From assembly GCA_009829735.1 (NCBI GenBank), contig CM020618.1, positions 5,888,882 to 5,952,881 on the forward strand: a stretch of 64,000 nucleotides of DNA, written 5' to 3'. Position numbers and translations under genes: made by a program. This DNA comes from Pyropia yezoensis (taxonomy: Eukaryota > Rhodophyta > Bangiophyceae > Bangiales > Bangiaceae). The notes under the pieces were generated by a model. It saw only the letters and a list, made by a program, of their open reading frames with translations, did not search any database and had not been told where the DNA came from. Shown in pieces: positions 40,533-53,000 of the stretch; the first letter of the stretch is position 1; every line of letters begins with the position of its first letter.

Positions 40533-43500
40533 TCACCTATGGCGGACGTTGTCCCACCAGCTCTTCCACACACCCCCAGAGCTTGAAAGGTAGTCCATGT
40601 CACCAATCACGTGGAGATGGCTCTGTGCCCGCCACATCATGACGTTCACGCGCCGCTCGTCGGACAAAAAGTCGGTGCTCCCGCCGGGTGGCGCCCCAGG
40701 CTCTGACCGCACGAGGGAGAGTATGACACAGTCCACAGAAGCGCCTTGGCAGCCATCCACGGTGGACACCCTGACGTCGGCACATGGTCTGCGGGGCAGC
40801 CGTCTGCTGTCTCTCACCGACTGCACCATTTCATTCAGCTTGTTCCGCTGCGCCGTGTACGGGGTGATGAGCATCACCTTGAGCTCGGTAGCCCCGCTGG
40901 ACGTCGCCCACGCCAGCAGTAGATCCGTAAGAGCCATCTCGACCAACCGAAGCTCTGCAACGTTGATCAGGCTCTTGTTGTTGGAGGTGGTGGAACCCGA
41001 CTTGTGCGCCCGATCGTTGGCCGGCAGGCGGGAAGTGTCTGTCACTTGCAGCCCTCCAAAGCGAATACGCCGACTTGGATGGTTTAGCCACGCGGGTGTT
41101 CCAAACCCCTCCTCATGGCGGGCCTTGGGCCCGCGCCCGTCCGATCATACGCCAATGTGCCGGTAAAAGACTTCTCGGAGGAGGGACCATAACAGCGGCC
41201 GCATGCGGTACTGCACGGAGAGGATGACGCAAGCGGACAGAAACCTGGCGAGCCGCTCAAAAACGCCTGATGTCATCGGCCGTGTCTCGCCTCTGTACTC
41301 CATGCCGGCGCTCGGCCTCAGCTGGGCATTGTCGCCAACAAGGACAATGCACTTTGTCCGCTCTGCCGGATGACCGTCCTCTTCCTCGTCTGACGAGCCA
41401 CCCGCACGCCCCGCCCGCTTGGCGCGAGCAATGGCGGCGACAGACGCAGGGACGCTTGTTGCCGCACCCTCGTCAATGATAATGGCGTCAAAGCCTTGAC
41501 CCCCCACGAGCGCCCCCGTCGACGTTGACGTTGTTGTGACAATGACGAACGCGCCGCCCACGATGCGCTTGCGGAGCTCCCGTTCCGCACGCTGCTGGCG
41601 ACGCAAGGCAGCCTCCAGGGCTTGCTCCGCATCGGCACATTCCTCGAGGAGGATTTATGACCCACCCGCGCCCGGCTCTGCACCCTGGGCGCGGGAACGA
41701 TCCACACGACGGCCCACATCGGCCACCCGTGCCCTTGCCCGCTCCACCGCGGCTGTCACGGACGGGTAGGCGACAGGAAGGCGCTCGTCCACCACGGCGT
41801 CAATGTGCGTTGTCTTGGCACGGTGGCCATCCGGAGGGGGTTAACCCACACGGAGGAGCGTCACGGCATCGGGTTTCGCGACGCCGTGTCGACTGGCAGC
41901 CCCCGACGGACAAAACAACTCGTGCACTGCGTCCAACAGCTCATCGCGCGCCGTGTTGGTGCGCGACGTCAGCAGGACCCGCCCGTCTGGCAGGGTCCCA
42001 AGTACCATGTCCACCATGGAGACAATGGCGCGTGTCTTGCCCGTCCCGGGGGGGCCCGTCACCAGCTGCACGTCACACTCGTCCGACAACAGCCCCTGGC
42101 GCATTCAATCGACTGCGCGCCACTGGAACTCGTCCAGGTGGGCGTAGCGTGGAGGAGCACTCTGCAGGGGGGGGGGCCCCGGTGCCGGTACAGGTACCAC
42201 CTGCTGTCCCCCGTGCGGAGGCGTTGCGTGGATGGCGAGCGCCCTCTGCATGCCTGGCGGAAGAAGGTCCCAGTGGCCGAGGCCGCCAAACTCGCGGCTG
42301 TCCGACAGGATACTATGAGACAGGGTGACGACCACATTTGCCGTCCGGCGATAGAGCATCCGCCGCACGTCTGAAGGACGCACCGCAAACCACCACCGCC
42401 GGGGGGGACCGGATGCGCCACCGTGGCGCGCCCTGCCGGCGTCATCGTCCTGCTCGTCCAGCCCCGGGCCAGGCGTCTTGTCCACCCACCACTGGCCTGC
42501 CCCCGCGGGCGGTGGGCCACCAACCCCCCCGCCGGGTTGCCCCTCCTTGTCCTCGCAGCGGCCAATAAACACGGCGTCCACGGGGGTGCTGCACGCCGAG
42601 CCGACGGGTTCCGGTACCCAAAAGGCACACAAGTCACCCGGAGTGGCGTCTGTGGGGTCCACTTGACACTCTTCCCCGCGGTCCTTGTGGCGGCGGTGGT
42701 GGCGCCCAGCGGATCCCCCGGTAGGGCGGCCGCCCCCACCGGGGGGACCACCCCGGGGGGCGGGCATACGCACGAGCACGTTGCACATGCGACACGCCCG
42801 CGGGTCGTCCAGGATGGAGCCCCCCACCTGCGGCGACGACAGGGTGATGGGCGCGTCGATGCGAGCCACGCCAAAGCGGGTTCACAATGACGATGTGGTC
42901 ACGCGCCCACTGCGTCCCCCGCCGCCGCCATGGCCCTTGTTGCTCCCTTCGATAGACTGCGCCACCGCCTCTGTACGGCGGGCGGCGAGCTGGCACAAGG
43001 TGGCGACAACGATGGCCTGCCAGTGGCCCCCAGGTCCTCTTGCGTACAACGGGGACGGGCGCAGGTGGGTTTGGACACCCTTCCACCCCGACTCGGACGT
43101 ACAGAGCGTCAGCTGACCGGGCGCCACCCGATCACCATCCGCGCCACACAGTGTGGGAGGACTGGCCTGGCTGGCATCACCCCCCGCCGCCGCCGCCGCC
43201 GCCGCGGGCAGAGGTGCAGCAGTGGGAGACGCGTCCCCCCCACCAGCCGGGGAACCGATACAAGGGCCTCCTACGCCGGCAGTCTCACCTCCAACAACAG
43301 CTGCCCCCGCGTCTGCAACTGCAGGCAAAGCAGGAGAGGGCTCCTCCCCCCGAGCCACTGCCGTGCCCACAGCAGCCACCCCCGCGGTGTTGGTTGCTGC
43401 AGCAGTACCAGGTTCAGCAGGTGCACCTCCGACAACACCCGCGTCGGCCACGGCCGCCGTGCCTGCAGGAGCCCCACCAACGCCAGGAGCACCCACAGCC

Positions 43501-46500
43501 ACAGCATCCACCGCGCCTGTGGCCATACCCGCCGCCGATGGAGCATCGGGAGCAGCAGCGGTAACAGCAACCTCGGGCGTAAAGGGCCCGCCTTGGACGG
43601 CAGCCGTCGCGGAGGAGGTGGCAGCTACCGTCGCGACAGAGGTGGCAGTACGCTGAGCTACTGCCACATGGGCGGCCGCCCCAGTGGCGGAGGGCGTCCG
43701 CCGCTGCCCGACCAGTTGGCCGGCCCGGACCACCCGGGCCACACTGACGACAGTCACGTCATCGTTCTCTGCGTCATTCCAGTCATCGTCGTCGTCAATG
43801 AACACGATGACGTTGCAGGGTTCCGCATTGTAGACAGGGGAAGCTCCCTGCGCAGCCAACACATTGTCTGGGACCGCCACTGCGGGTAGGTAGCACACAA
43901 ACTCGACTTCGCCCCCCGCGTCGTCGCCAATGGAAAAGACGTCTGGGTCACCTGGTGGGCTCGCCCTGTCCACACCGGGCGTTGCGGGTGGCGGTCCATC
44001 GTCCTCGGCTCCTGAGCCGGCACCCGCCCAAGCGGCAGCTGCTGCACCCGCCCCAGCGGCAGCCGCCGCAACCGCACCAGCACCGGCGGCAGCTGCTGCT
44101 GCACCCACACCCGCCTTTGCGTCGTCTGGCACAGCATACCCGCTCAGTACTTCGTCGATGCGCTGACGTAGTCGTACGACCAGGGGGCTGGCTCGCTTGC
44201 CAGGCCTGGCCGGCGGACAGAGCGCACCCTTCAGCGCGTGGAGGGCCCCCGAACAGGTCGTACCACCGATTTTTCCGACCCAGGGCCGCAGGCCCAACGG
44301 TGACGCCAACCAATCCAACGTTGACTGGGCCAACACCCGCCGAGATGCCCACACGCCAACCGCAAGAGGCGTCCGCACCAGGTTATGGACGGCCGCGAAG
44401 TACAACCAGTTGTATAGTGACCGGTCCGCCTCCACGTGCCCGATAAGAACCTCCCAAAGTCACGGGAGTGCCTCCATGCACTCGTTGACAACGGGGGCCA
44501 GGTTTGCCACGTCCATGATATCAAAGTGCGTGCAGAACTGCTTGCGCTCGGAGAGTAGGATGAGGCACGAGACCAAGGCCCTTTGGACGACACCCCGTGT
44601 GCGCTTCACGTCTCGGTGGATGTCCAGCCGCATGAGCAGGTGCAAGACACGGGCGAGCGCTCCGCTCGCCCACAGCTTAACCGACTCGCCGGGTGAGTCC
44701 GCAGTCGGGCGCCCCGCGCCCACGTCCGCCAACACTTGCCGGCTGCTCCGCACAAACGCCGTACATACGGCAAACTGCTGCAGGGGGACACCGTTCCAGG
44801 CACGATCTTCCCCGCGAGCGCGCACCGAGACGTCCAGCAAGTGCAGGGCGTTTTCGATGACGCACAGGGCGTCAAAAGGCCGTGGGGGGCCACCCGACGA
44901 GACACCTGGGGCGGGAGCGCTGGTGGTCTCGCGGGCGGACACAGCGCGCCACCCCTCATCGGACGGGACAGGTGCACACCCATCCAACAGGTCCGTGATG
45001 GACCACGAATCAGCCCCACCGCCCCCCCGCTCACCCACACCGGACAGGCAGCAGATGACCTGCCGGGCGGTCCGTCGGAAGTGTGGACTGGGGGCTACCA
45101 GCCACCCGACGCCAGTGTTTGAAGCCGTCACACTCGCAACACGTGAAAACAGGGCCGCAGCCGGCGCGACAGCAGTACCAGCACCCGGAGAGCCAAGGAC
45201 GGACGAAAACAGCAACGCCTTCATGTCGCATATGACGGTTTTCCATGCGTCTACCTCTTTGAAGGCGACGAAGAAGTCTGTCGGCAACATTGCCAACGAC
45301 CCGGGCATGGACATCAGCAGGGCCACGTCGTCGGGGCTGCCTGCGCATTCCGGGACAAGCTTGCCGTCGCCATGACCCCGCCCCAGGGCGGATAGGCTGC
45401 GGCCAGACTCGACCAAATGCGACCACAGGCGGGTGTGTAGATTCAACGGCTGTGGCTGCGGCACCGCAGCACCTCCCTTGCCCGCCAGCACCGCGCGGTG
45501 GACGATGCTAGTGTCTGCGCTACACGCGCTCAGTAGGAACCTCTGGGCCTCGGGGGGCCAGACACCCATGGACCAGGCGGTGCGAAAAAAGGTCACTTGG
45601 TGCGGCCAGGAGGGAGAATCGGCCAGCGACCCGTGATCGTGCAACAGTTTTGAGCAGGCGGCGCCGACGGCAGCGACCATCTCGCGGCTGAAGTGGGCGA
45701 GCTACGGACCACCCCCACTGCCAGCGTCTGCTGCACGCGCACCTTGCGCGGGAAGCGTCGCCGGCGGCGCGTCCGCCCCAGGTCGACGACCGGCCGCGCG
45801 GGGGGGGGTCAGCGCCAAAAACCGGGGAGACGGCGCCGCAGCCGGACCCGCGGGGCCACCAGGACCACCGGGCGCGGTGAGACGCGCGGCCGGACCCTCG
45901 GGGCCACCAGGACCACCAGGCGCGGTGAGACGCAGCCGCTTTTGCCCCGACCCGCCGGTGATCATCATCCGGGTGGGCGCTGCCGCCACCGCCGCCGCCG
46001 CCCGAAAAGCCAGGTCGTCGATTGCCTTTCTTGCCCGCCACACGTTCGGAACCATGATGGGGATGACAAACATGCCCACGAGTGCCTCGAGGTTGGCGCT
46101 CGGGAGGTTGGCCAAGCCCGGGCCGCGAAGAGCGTGCCTCACAGTGGTTGCCATCTCACGTACCACGACCGGGTCACTCGCGTGCGGCTGGTACAGACGG
46201 GACAGGTGGACAACAGCGGCTTTGGCAACCCGTACACCCGGGTCGCAACGAAGAAGGGCCGACGTGGTCTGGATGACACACAAGGCGTCGGCCTGGGACG
46301 TCGCCTGCTGGCCCATGCGAGCAAAGAGGGTGTCACAAGCATGCACCAGTCCGAGGGCACTCGTCGTGTCACCCCGCGTGGCCATAGCACCCCCCGCCGG
46401 GTCGGTACCAACGGCCGCCGCTCCCGTCACCGCGGACCTCACCACCGGGTGAGTGACGTCCAGCATGGTCTCCACCGGCTCGTCTGCCACTACAGGCGCA

Positions 46501-47264
46501 GACCCGCCCGGTCGCACCGGCACAATCTCGTCGACGTCAACGTCCATCTCCTTCAGCCGCTCCAACGGATCGGCCGCCCGCACTGGTGACCCCATCAGCT
46601 GGGCTATGCCCGACATTTTCACCTCCGCCTCGACCACCGGGTCAGTCTGTGACGCCTCATGCACCAAACCAACCGACTCGGCGACCGGCATCGCAGCCGC
46701 CGACACGGCCGGCGGCTCCGCCGGCGCCACGCCACCCGACGCCGCCGGCCACATGCCCGCCGACACGGCCGACTCGACGGTCGCCGCCACACCCACCGAG
46801 GCTGCCGTGCACTTGCCCGCCGACACCGCCTCCAACGACTCTGCCGGTAGCGCCCCTGCAGCCGAGACCGTCGGCTCCGCCGGCGCCACACCGGCCGGCT
46901 CGGCCACCACGTCTGCCGCGGCCGACGCCACCGACGACACTGCCGGTGGCGCCGCTGCAGCCGAGACCGTCGGCTCCGCCGGCGCCACACCGGCCGGCTC
47001 GGCCACCACGTCTGCCGCGGCCGACGCCAACGCGGCGGGCACCGTACCCGCCGACGCGACTGACTCGACTGCCGACACCGCCACCGCCGACGCGGCAGCC
47101 TGGTCAGCCACCGGTGGCGTGACCGCCATCCCCACCAGCGGACCCACCGGCCTCGTTGCCGCCCCAAAACCCGCAGGCTGGGCCGCCAGACAAAGCAACA
47201 CCACCCAGCCCGCCGCCTTGGCCGCTACCACCTGCGGGGGAAGGGGGGGGGGGGGGGAGGGGGG
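40533..47264 (-). pseudogene. SEN1/senataxin-like SF1 helicase, one open frame with seven stop codons
   Basis: A single minus-strand frame of about 2,240 codons carries a coherent protein. It has an Ala/Pro-rich N-terminus with repeated VAEPAGVAPAEPTVSA units, then a helical region (VVRSA to NECMEALP) that may match the senataxin N-terminal domain, an acidic/Ala-rich linker and a Cys-containing stretch. The helicase core follows: Walker A GPPGTGKT near 42,040, motif Ia VLLTSRTNTARDELL, motif II IIIDEGA, motif III LVGDNAQLRP, YRMRP, motif IV LITPYTAQRN, motif V STVDGCQGA and motif VI RRVNVMMWRAQ. Family members unwind RNA:DNA hybrids. In-frame stops lie at 45702 (TAG), 44460, 42882, 42105 and 41145 (TGA), and 41841 and 41655 (TAA). 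None coincides with a frame change, and conserved sequence continues across them. The 5' end was cut off by the retrotransposon. Motif VI is atypical. Confidence 0.75.
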
Positions 47265-47733
47265 TGTGGCAAAAACCACTAGCACACACGGCACCCAAGT
47301 TGGGGCGGTGTGCTAGGGCTGCCTCCCGTGTCGGGGGAACCGGAAGATGTGCAAGTCGCACACACTCTGTCCCTGTTGTGGGGCAAACCCCCCACGGACA
47401 AACAAGAGGATGGTGTGTGGTCCAACAGTTTCTTGGTCGGGACGGGGACGCAGGGCCAAGCCCCGCTGTCCCTCCCCTTATCCCCCCAGGGTCCACTAAG
47501 AATCTCGCCACTCTGAATCTCCCACCCCAGCACCTGCCCACCGGGCCTCACGAAAATTCAAGACGATAAATGCAGAGAACCCTCAAATCCAAGTTGGATT
47601 TACTACTAAGCTAACTATCCCAAACTGAGGGAATATGGACCCAAATGCAGGGGGAGGAACGGATCAGGCTAGTGGCCTGCCGCCCCTTGCATGGCACGTG
47701 TTGCCCCCCTACCTGGGGGTCAATACTGCCACA
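47265..47733 (-). repeat. LTR (3' LTR of the element)
   Basis: 469 bp, TGTGGC...GCCACA. It contains nested inverted repeats near one end (AGCACAC/GTGTGCT around CCCAAGTTGGGG, 47281-47314) and a 17-bp palindrome AAATCCAAGTTGGATTT (47586-47602). Confidence 0.93.
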
Positions 47734-47746
47734 CTCCCCTCTCCTC
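47734..47746 (-). other. Polypurine tract
   Basis: GAGGAGAGGGGAG on the minus strand abuts the 3' LTR directly. This is the expected position for the primer of plus-strand DNA synthesis. Confidence 0.75.
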
Positions 47747-48071
47747 AGTTCCGACCGACCCGGTCGGCCCTGTGAGGGGGTGCGTAAACGCACGTCTCGG
47801 CGTTGGGGGCGCGACTTGCTGTCCCCCATCGAGTACGTAACACGGATGTGGAGGCGGTCACGTTGACCGCTCCTCTCCTCAAGCTTGCCCACTCGGCAGC
47901 TTGCTCTCCTCAGTTCACACTTCACCATCACCACCACCTCCCCTTCACCTTCCACTGGGCCGCCCCACGCTGGGGAGGCCACCCGTATACCCACGATCCG
48001 AGTCCCCCTCAACTCGAGGCGGGTCTCGTGCTGCGATAGCCAGAGCGTCTCTCCCCAACTTGGGGAGAGCC

Positions 48072-50015
48072 ATGGCGACTCCGGGAGTGGAGACGGACTC
48101 TCTTGACGAGCGCATGGAGGACACCTCCTACGGTGCAGCACCCGCCGGGACTTCCGGCGGGGGCTCCGCGATCGCTCCGGGGGACGGGACTCCCGCGTCG
48201 CCCGGCTTTGGGTTGACGGCGGGGTCTCCCCCGGAGGCGGGACAAGTTGTCCCGCGTGAGGCCTTGGGGCGGTGGTTTTACCCCGCTTGGCCTCTCCATG
48301 AGGAGGGGCTGACTGTTCTTCGCTGTGGCCGACTTGGCGCAGCGATGGGCCGGGTATGGGACCGCCTACGGGAGAAGTATCCCCGTAGGGTCGGGTTCCC
48401 TGCCGGCTTCAGGACGGACCAGTTTGCCTTCCTGGACGATGAGGAGGTTGAAGACGTTCAGCGTGCCAAGGCCATGGTGGACCGCGGGGGAACTATCCCG
48501 GGTCCCGGCGACTTGCCGACCTTCACGTGGGACGCTGTGGCAACTCGCCCACCGTACCTCCACGAGGCCGATCCGCACACTCATCACTTTGATGTGCGGA
48601 TGGAGAAAGACTTCCGGCGAGGTCCCTACTTGGTGATCTCGGTTCAACTTGAGTTTCCTCAACAGTCTGCTGCCAGCAAGGAGCAGTACTATCCGAAGAA
48701 GCCCGAGTGGTGGCCTCAAGTTGAGGTCCCCTACGGGTTCCCGGCGTTGTTGCCACGGTTGCTTGACCACTTCGGCTCCGTCATGTTGACGGCTGGCCCT
48801 GATCACCTGGTGTGGGCCATGTTGGCCACCCAGTGGCTCCTCGAGGTCATGTCGACCTGGGTGTCTTGTGTTCAGCGGCGGGGGATGCTCTGGCGTCTCC
48901 CCCTCCGGCTCATCCAAGGTTTGGAACAGCTCACCCCTCAGCTAGTTGCTGAGGGGTGCTCATCAGGACAACTCACTCTACTTGAGGAGATGCTCCGGCT
49001 CCATAAGTCTATCGAGTGGGAGAGCATTGAGCACAAGTTGCGTCGCCCCACTCGTGGGCCCAAGGACGATGGCGCACTTCGCCAGTTCGTGTGGGTCGCT
49101 CGTGAACTTCACGACGGCCGTGTGGTCCTACGAGAGGGGTTGGGCATCGGGGACTACCCGTATGCCCCGGGGGTGGATCGCCACACTGCGCCACCCCCGG
49201 ACAAGCCCATAGTTATGGCCGTTCCGTCCTATGATGACCATATGACTCAACCCACTGCGGGGGCCCCAAGTCGGGGTCGCAGTTACACCCGGGTACCGCC
49301 ACCTCGGCGGGCCCCTCCGCTTCCTCCTGTTCCTTTCCAACCTCACGGGAACATCCCGATCAGCGTGGCCGTGGAGTCTTCCACCCCGGTGTCCCCCAAC
49401 TTGGGGGCCACCCTCCTGACGGTATACCCCAAGTTGGTGTTGCCGCCCACGCCTCTAACCTCAGAGATGATGATCACCACGTTGGTGCGCACCATTTCCT
49501 GGTTGGCCGCGTCGACCGCAACCCTACAGAGTTCCGAGACTCCTCAACTTGAGGAGCGCGATCGTACTGCACTGGCGACCGCGAATTGCGAGTCGGTGGC
49601 GGAGTTTATGACAGCCGAGTTGGCTCGCATTGGGGCTATTATGCCCCAGCCAGCCCCACTTGGGCGTGGCAAACGTCGCGCGAGCCGGGCATACTCGCCT
49701 CCTCGCCGTCGTCGCCGACGCTCGCGGCGCTCTCCCTCCGTGTCGGAAGACGAGTTGTCTTACTCCGTTTCGGAGTCCTCTACCCCGTCGGAGACGGAGT
49801 CTGTCCAGCGTCTGCGTCGCAAACTTGCGCGCAAGACCAGGCAGAAGAGTGGCCACGGTCGGCGCCACTTGCGCGACCGTGAGGGGCGCGACGGTTCCGA
49901 CTTGGAGCCGCCGCCCCCTCCAACAAGTGGAGACCGTTATCGGCGTGGGTCTCGCCGCTCGCCTCCACGTGAGGGCGAGAGCCGTGGAGTGGGAGAGTCT
50001 AGCATGCGTGCCTAG
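48072..50015 (+). CDS. Antisense-oriented extra ORF of the retrotransposon (647 aa, unknown)
   Basis: The frame runs opposite to gag-pol, between the end of pol and the 3' LTR, and converges on pol with only 45 bp between stops. I start at 48072 because its ATG has a good context (AGCCATGGCG); the frame is open back to 47901. The N-terminus is acidic and Gly/Pro-rich. The middle is a normal globular sequence with many Trp and Leu (PYLVISVQLEFPQ, LLPRLLDHFGSVML, WAMLATQWLLEVMSTW). The C-terminus is Arg/Ser-rich (YSPPRRRRRRSRRSP, then a long RKLARKTRQK helix), as in nuclear RNA-binding proteins. The frame is uninterrupted although pol carries a stop. I do not recognise the family. Extra antisense ORFs are known in some plant LTR elements such as Grande1. 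Confidence 0.75.
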   Translation: MATPGVETDSLDERMEDTSYGAAPAGTSGGGSAIAPGDGTPASPGFGLTAGSPPEAGQVVPREALGRWFYPAWPLHEEGLTVLRCGRLGAAMGRVWDRLREKYPRRVGFPAGFRTDQFAFLDDEEVEDVQRAKAMVDRGGTIPGPGDLPTFTWDAVATRPPYLHEADPHTHHFDVRMEKDFRRGPYLVISVQLEFPQQSAASKEQYYPKKPEWWPQVEVPYGFPALLPRLLDHFGSVMLTAGPDHLVWAMLATQWLLEVMSTWVSCVQRRGMLWRLPLRLIQGLEQLTPQLVAEGCSSGQLTLLEEMLRLHKSIEWESIEHKLRRPTRGPKDDGALRQFVWVARELHDGRVVLREGLGIGDYPYAPGVDRHTAPPPDKPIVMAVPSYDDHMTQPTAGAPSRGRSYTRVPPPRRAPPLPPVPFQPHGNIPISVAVESSTPVSPNLGATLLTVYPKLVLPPTPLTSEMMITTLVRTISWLAASTATLQSSETPQLEERDRTALATANCESVAEFMTAELARIGAIMPQPAPLGRGKRRASRAYSPPRRRRRRSRRSPSVSEDELSYSVSESSTPSETESVQRLRRKLARKTRQKSGHGRRHLRDREGRDGSDLEPPPPPTSGDRYRRGSRRSPPREGESRGVGESSMRA

Positions 50016-50060
50016 TTGGTAGCTGCCTTTGTTGTGAGAGTGTGAGGGTTAGGGCTGTCG

Positions 50061-53000
50061 TTAAAAGCCACTCTGCGTACCACTTCGACTTGAAGCACTC
50101 TCTTGGCACTGTTGCTCGGCCTTCCCTCTTGTTGAGGGAGGGCTGTTAGGGTCTATCTCATTCCGGGCACAGTACGCCAGGACCTTCTCAGCGGGAAGGT
50201 CCTCCACATACTCCCACGTATCATCCTTGGCTTTGTAGCCAAACCAACGCACCCTCAACATGAGGCGGTCAGTGTCTTCATCCCATCCGTGGTCGATGAA
50301 CTTATCGAACACGTACTCCTGCGGGCCCTGTTTGGCCGCAGGCAGTGAGGGGAGGCGCCACGTTTCCAACGCACGCGCCCAAGCTGGGTCGCCTGCAGGC
50401 GGTGGTGCAACTTTGACCACGTCCTGTCCGTTCACTGTGCGGACCCCATCGTCACTTTCGATGGTGAAGCGCCGCCCATCAGTACGAAGGACCTGGTACG
50501 GTCCCTTCGTCTGGAATACCAGCTTACCCCCAGTTGGGGTGTGCGAGTGTACCAGCACCCAGTCACCCTGCTCGGGGACATGTTTAGCATTGCGCACCTT
50601 TTTGTCAAAGGTACGCTTGTAGCGCTTTTGTGCTTTGTCCATCTCAGCCCTGACTTTAGGGATGAAATTTTCAAGCCTAGCGGCGAACTCCGCCTTACTC
50701 TCAGTAGGAGTAGGCGTACTGCCACCATCCTCCCTAGTTGGGAGCGACCGCCGCACGGCAATAGATCGCACGCAACGGGGGGTCCCAAAAGCGAGGGGTA
50801 CTTCCCCTGTAGATGAGTGAACCTGCGAATTGTAGGCAGTAGTAAGGATAGAAATGTATTGGTCCCACGTCTTCACGTGCTCACTCACATAGTGGCGCAG
50901 CTGCCTAACAATAGTTTTGTTGAAGCGCTCCACCTGCCCATTAGTTTGTGGGTGGTAGGGGGTGGCATAGTTTGCCTTAACCCCCAACATATCCAGCACT
51001 CCCTGAAACAGTACAGACGCAAATTGCGGTCCATTGTCCGATAGTGTACTATCTGGGATGCCATACGCGGCAACCCAGTGATCTAGGAAGGCTGACACGA
51101 CCGACATTGCCGTGGTCTCTGCCAGTGGGATCGCTCGCGTAAGTTTCGTGAAGCGGTCACAGATGACCAGGAGGTACTGGTTGCCCTCCTCGGTCACGGG
51201 CAGTGGCCCAAGGATGTCCATCGCCAACGCGGCGAAGGGCTCCTTGGCCGGGAACAATAGCATAGCCGTAGTAGGCCGCCGTTCCATCAGATGATTCTGT
51301 GCACAACTTGTGCAGGCAGCCACCCAACTGTAGATGTCCACCACCATGGACGGCCTGTAGTACCTGGTCCTCAGGGTCTGGTACAGTTTACTAGACCCCA
51401 GGTGTCCACCCGTGGGAGCGTTGTGCTCCCTCTCAAGGATACTGTCCTTGAGGGATGCGGGGACGACAAGTTGTTCGGTCCCCTGGAATACCCCCCTCCT
51501 CATGAGGAGGCCATCGTCTCCCAGAAAGAAACGCGTCTCTACCACTGTATCCAGTATATCCCTCTGCGACTTGCAGAAGGGATCCTCGGCCTGGGCCTTC
51601 ACCACCTCGTCCTGGGACAGGGGCAAGTACTTCTTGTTCCCTGGCGCCTCGGGGTTCAACGCCTGACCCGAGCGCGTGACTACCCCCACGATAAGGATGT
51701 CCTCATCGACTGGGTTAGTGTCCAGCCCCTCGGTAGGTACCCGAGAGAGGCCGTCGGCAAGGGCATGTTGCCTGCCAGGTCGGTATTCAATGTCAAAGTT
51801 GAAGGGTGCCAGTCGCACCCTCCACCGGTTGAGACGAGTGTTCGTACAGTCCGTCTTAAAGATGAACTGCAACGCGCGGTGGTCACAGCGGATGAGGAAC
51901 TTCTCACCCTCCAGGTAGTGACGAAGTGACGTCACCGCCCACACCACTGCGAGTCCTTCCTACTCGGTGACTCCGTAGTTCTTCTCGGCCGAGTTCAGCC
52001 CCTTACTAAAGTATCCCACCGGCAAGTACTCCTTGTCCGGCTGCTGCTGAAGCAACACACAACCAAGTTGGTCGTAGCTAGCGTCCACATCCAGGATGTA
52101 GTGGCCTCCCAACCTGGGAATAGCCAAGATGGGGGGCTTCAGCAGAAGGTCCCGAAGAGTCCCAAAGGATTCCTGCTCCACCCGACTTGGGGGAGGCAGG
52201 TTCTTCGGTAGCGTTGAGCTCACTAGCTCATTCAACGGCTTCGCCACCTTGGCGAAGCCCTTGGTGAAACGTCGGTACACGTTACACATCCCGAGGAAGC
52301 TCCTCATCTGGGTCTGGGTCCGGGGGTACTGAGCCTTACGAATGGCCCTCAAGTTCTTCTCGTTAACACTGAGACGCCCCGGATGGACAGCATGTCCCAA
52401 GTACTCCACCTCTTGAGTAAAGAGGTGGCACTTACTCGCCTTCAGTGACACACCGGCGTCAGCAAGTAGCTTGAACACCTGGCCAAGATGGCCAATGTGT
52501 TCCTCCGGACTTCGGGAGAACACAATGATATCGTCTAGGTACACAAGACAGATCTGCCACCGTACTCCGGCCAGAATCATGTCCATAGCGCGCTGGAAAG
52601 TTGCCGGCGCGTTACACAGACCAAACGGTAGGCGCTTGCACTGGTAGGTACCACAGTGACAGGTAAAGGTAGTTTTATGCCTGTCCTCCGGGGCAATGGG
52701 AATTTGCCAGTACCCCGCGTTACAGTCCAGGGTAGAGAACACGTTTGCCTCCCCCAGAGAGTCCAGACAGTCATCCATCCTAGGTAGGGGATAACTGTCC
52801 TTCACCGTGCTCTCGTTGAGCTTACGGTAGTCGATACAAAACTGGGGGGTCCCATCAACTTTGGGGACGATAACCACGGGACTCGCCCACTCGGCGTTGC
52901 TGGCCTCGATCACATCGAGGGCCTCCATGCGAGCAACTTGCTCCTTAACGAGGGCCCTTGAACGAGGTCCTCCCCTATACGGTTGTTGGCGTATAGGGGG

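Noticed and set aside
43153-43656. Plus-strand Ala/Pro-rich ORF opposite the helicase-like gene
   Set aside because: It is a mirror of the Ala-rich linker encoded on the minus strand, which carries the recognisable protein.
46453-47316. Plus-strand Thr/Ala-rich ORF opposite the helicase N-terminus
   Set aside because: Shadow of the minus-strand repeats; it has no domain and runs into the LTR.
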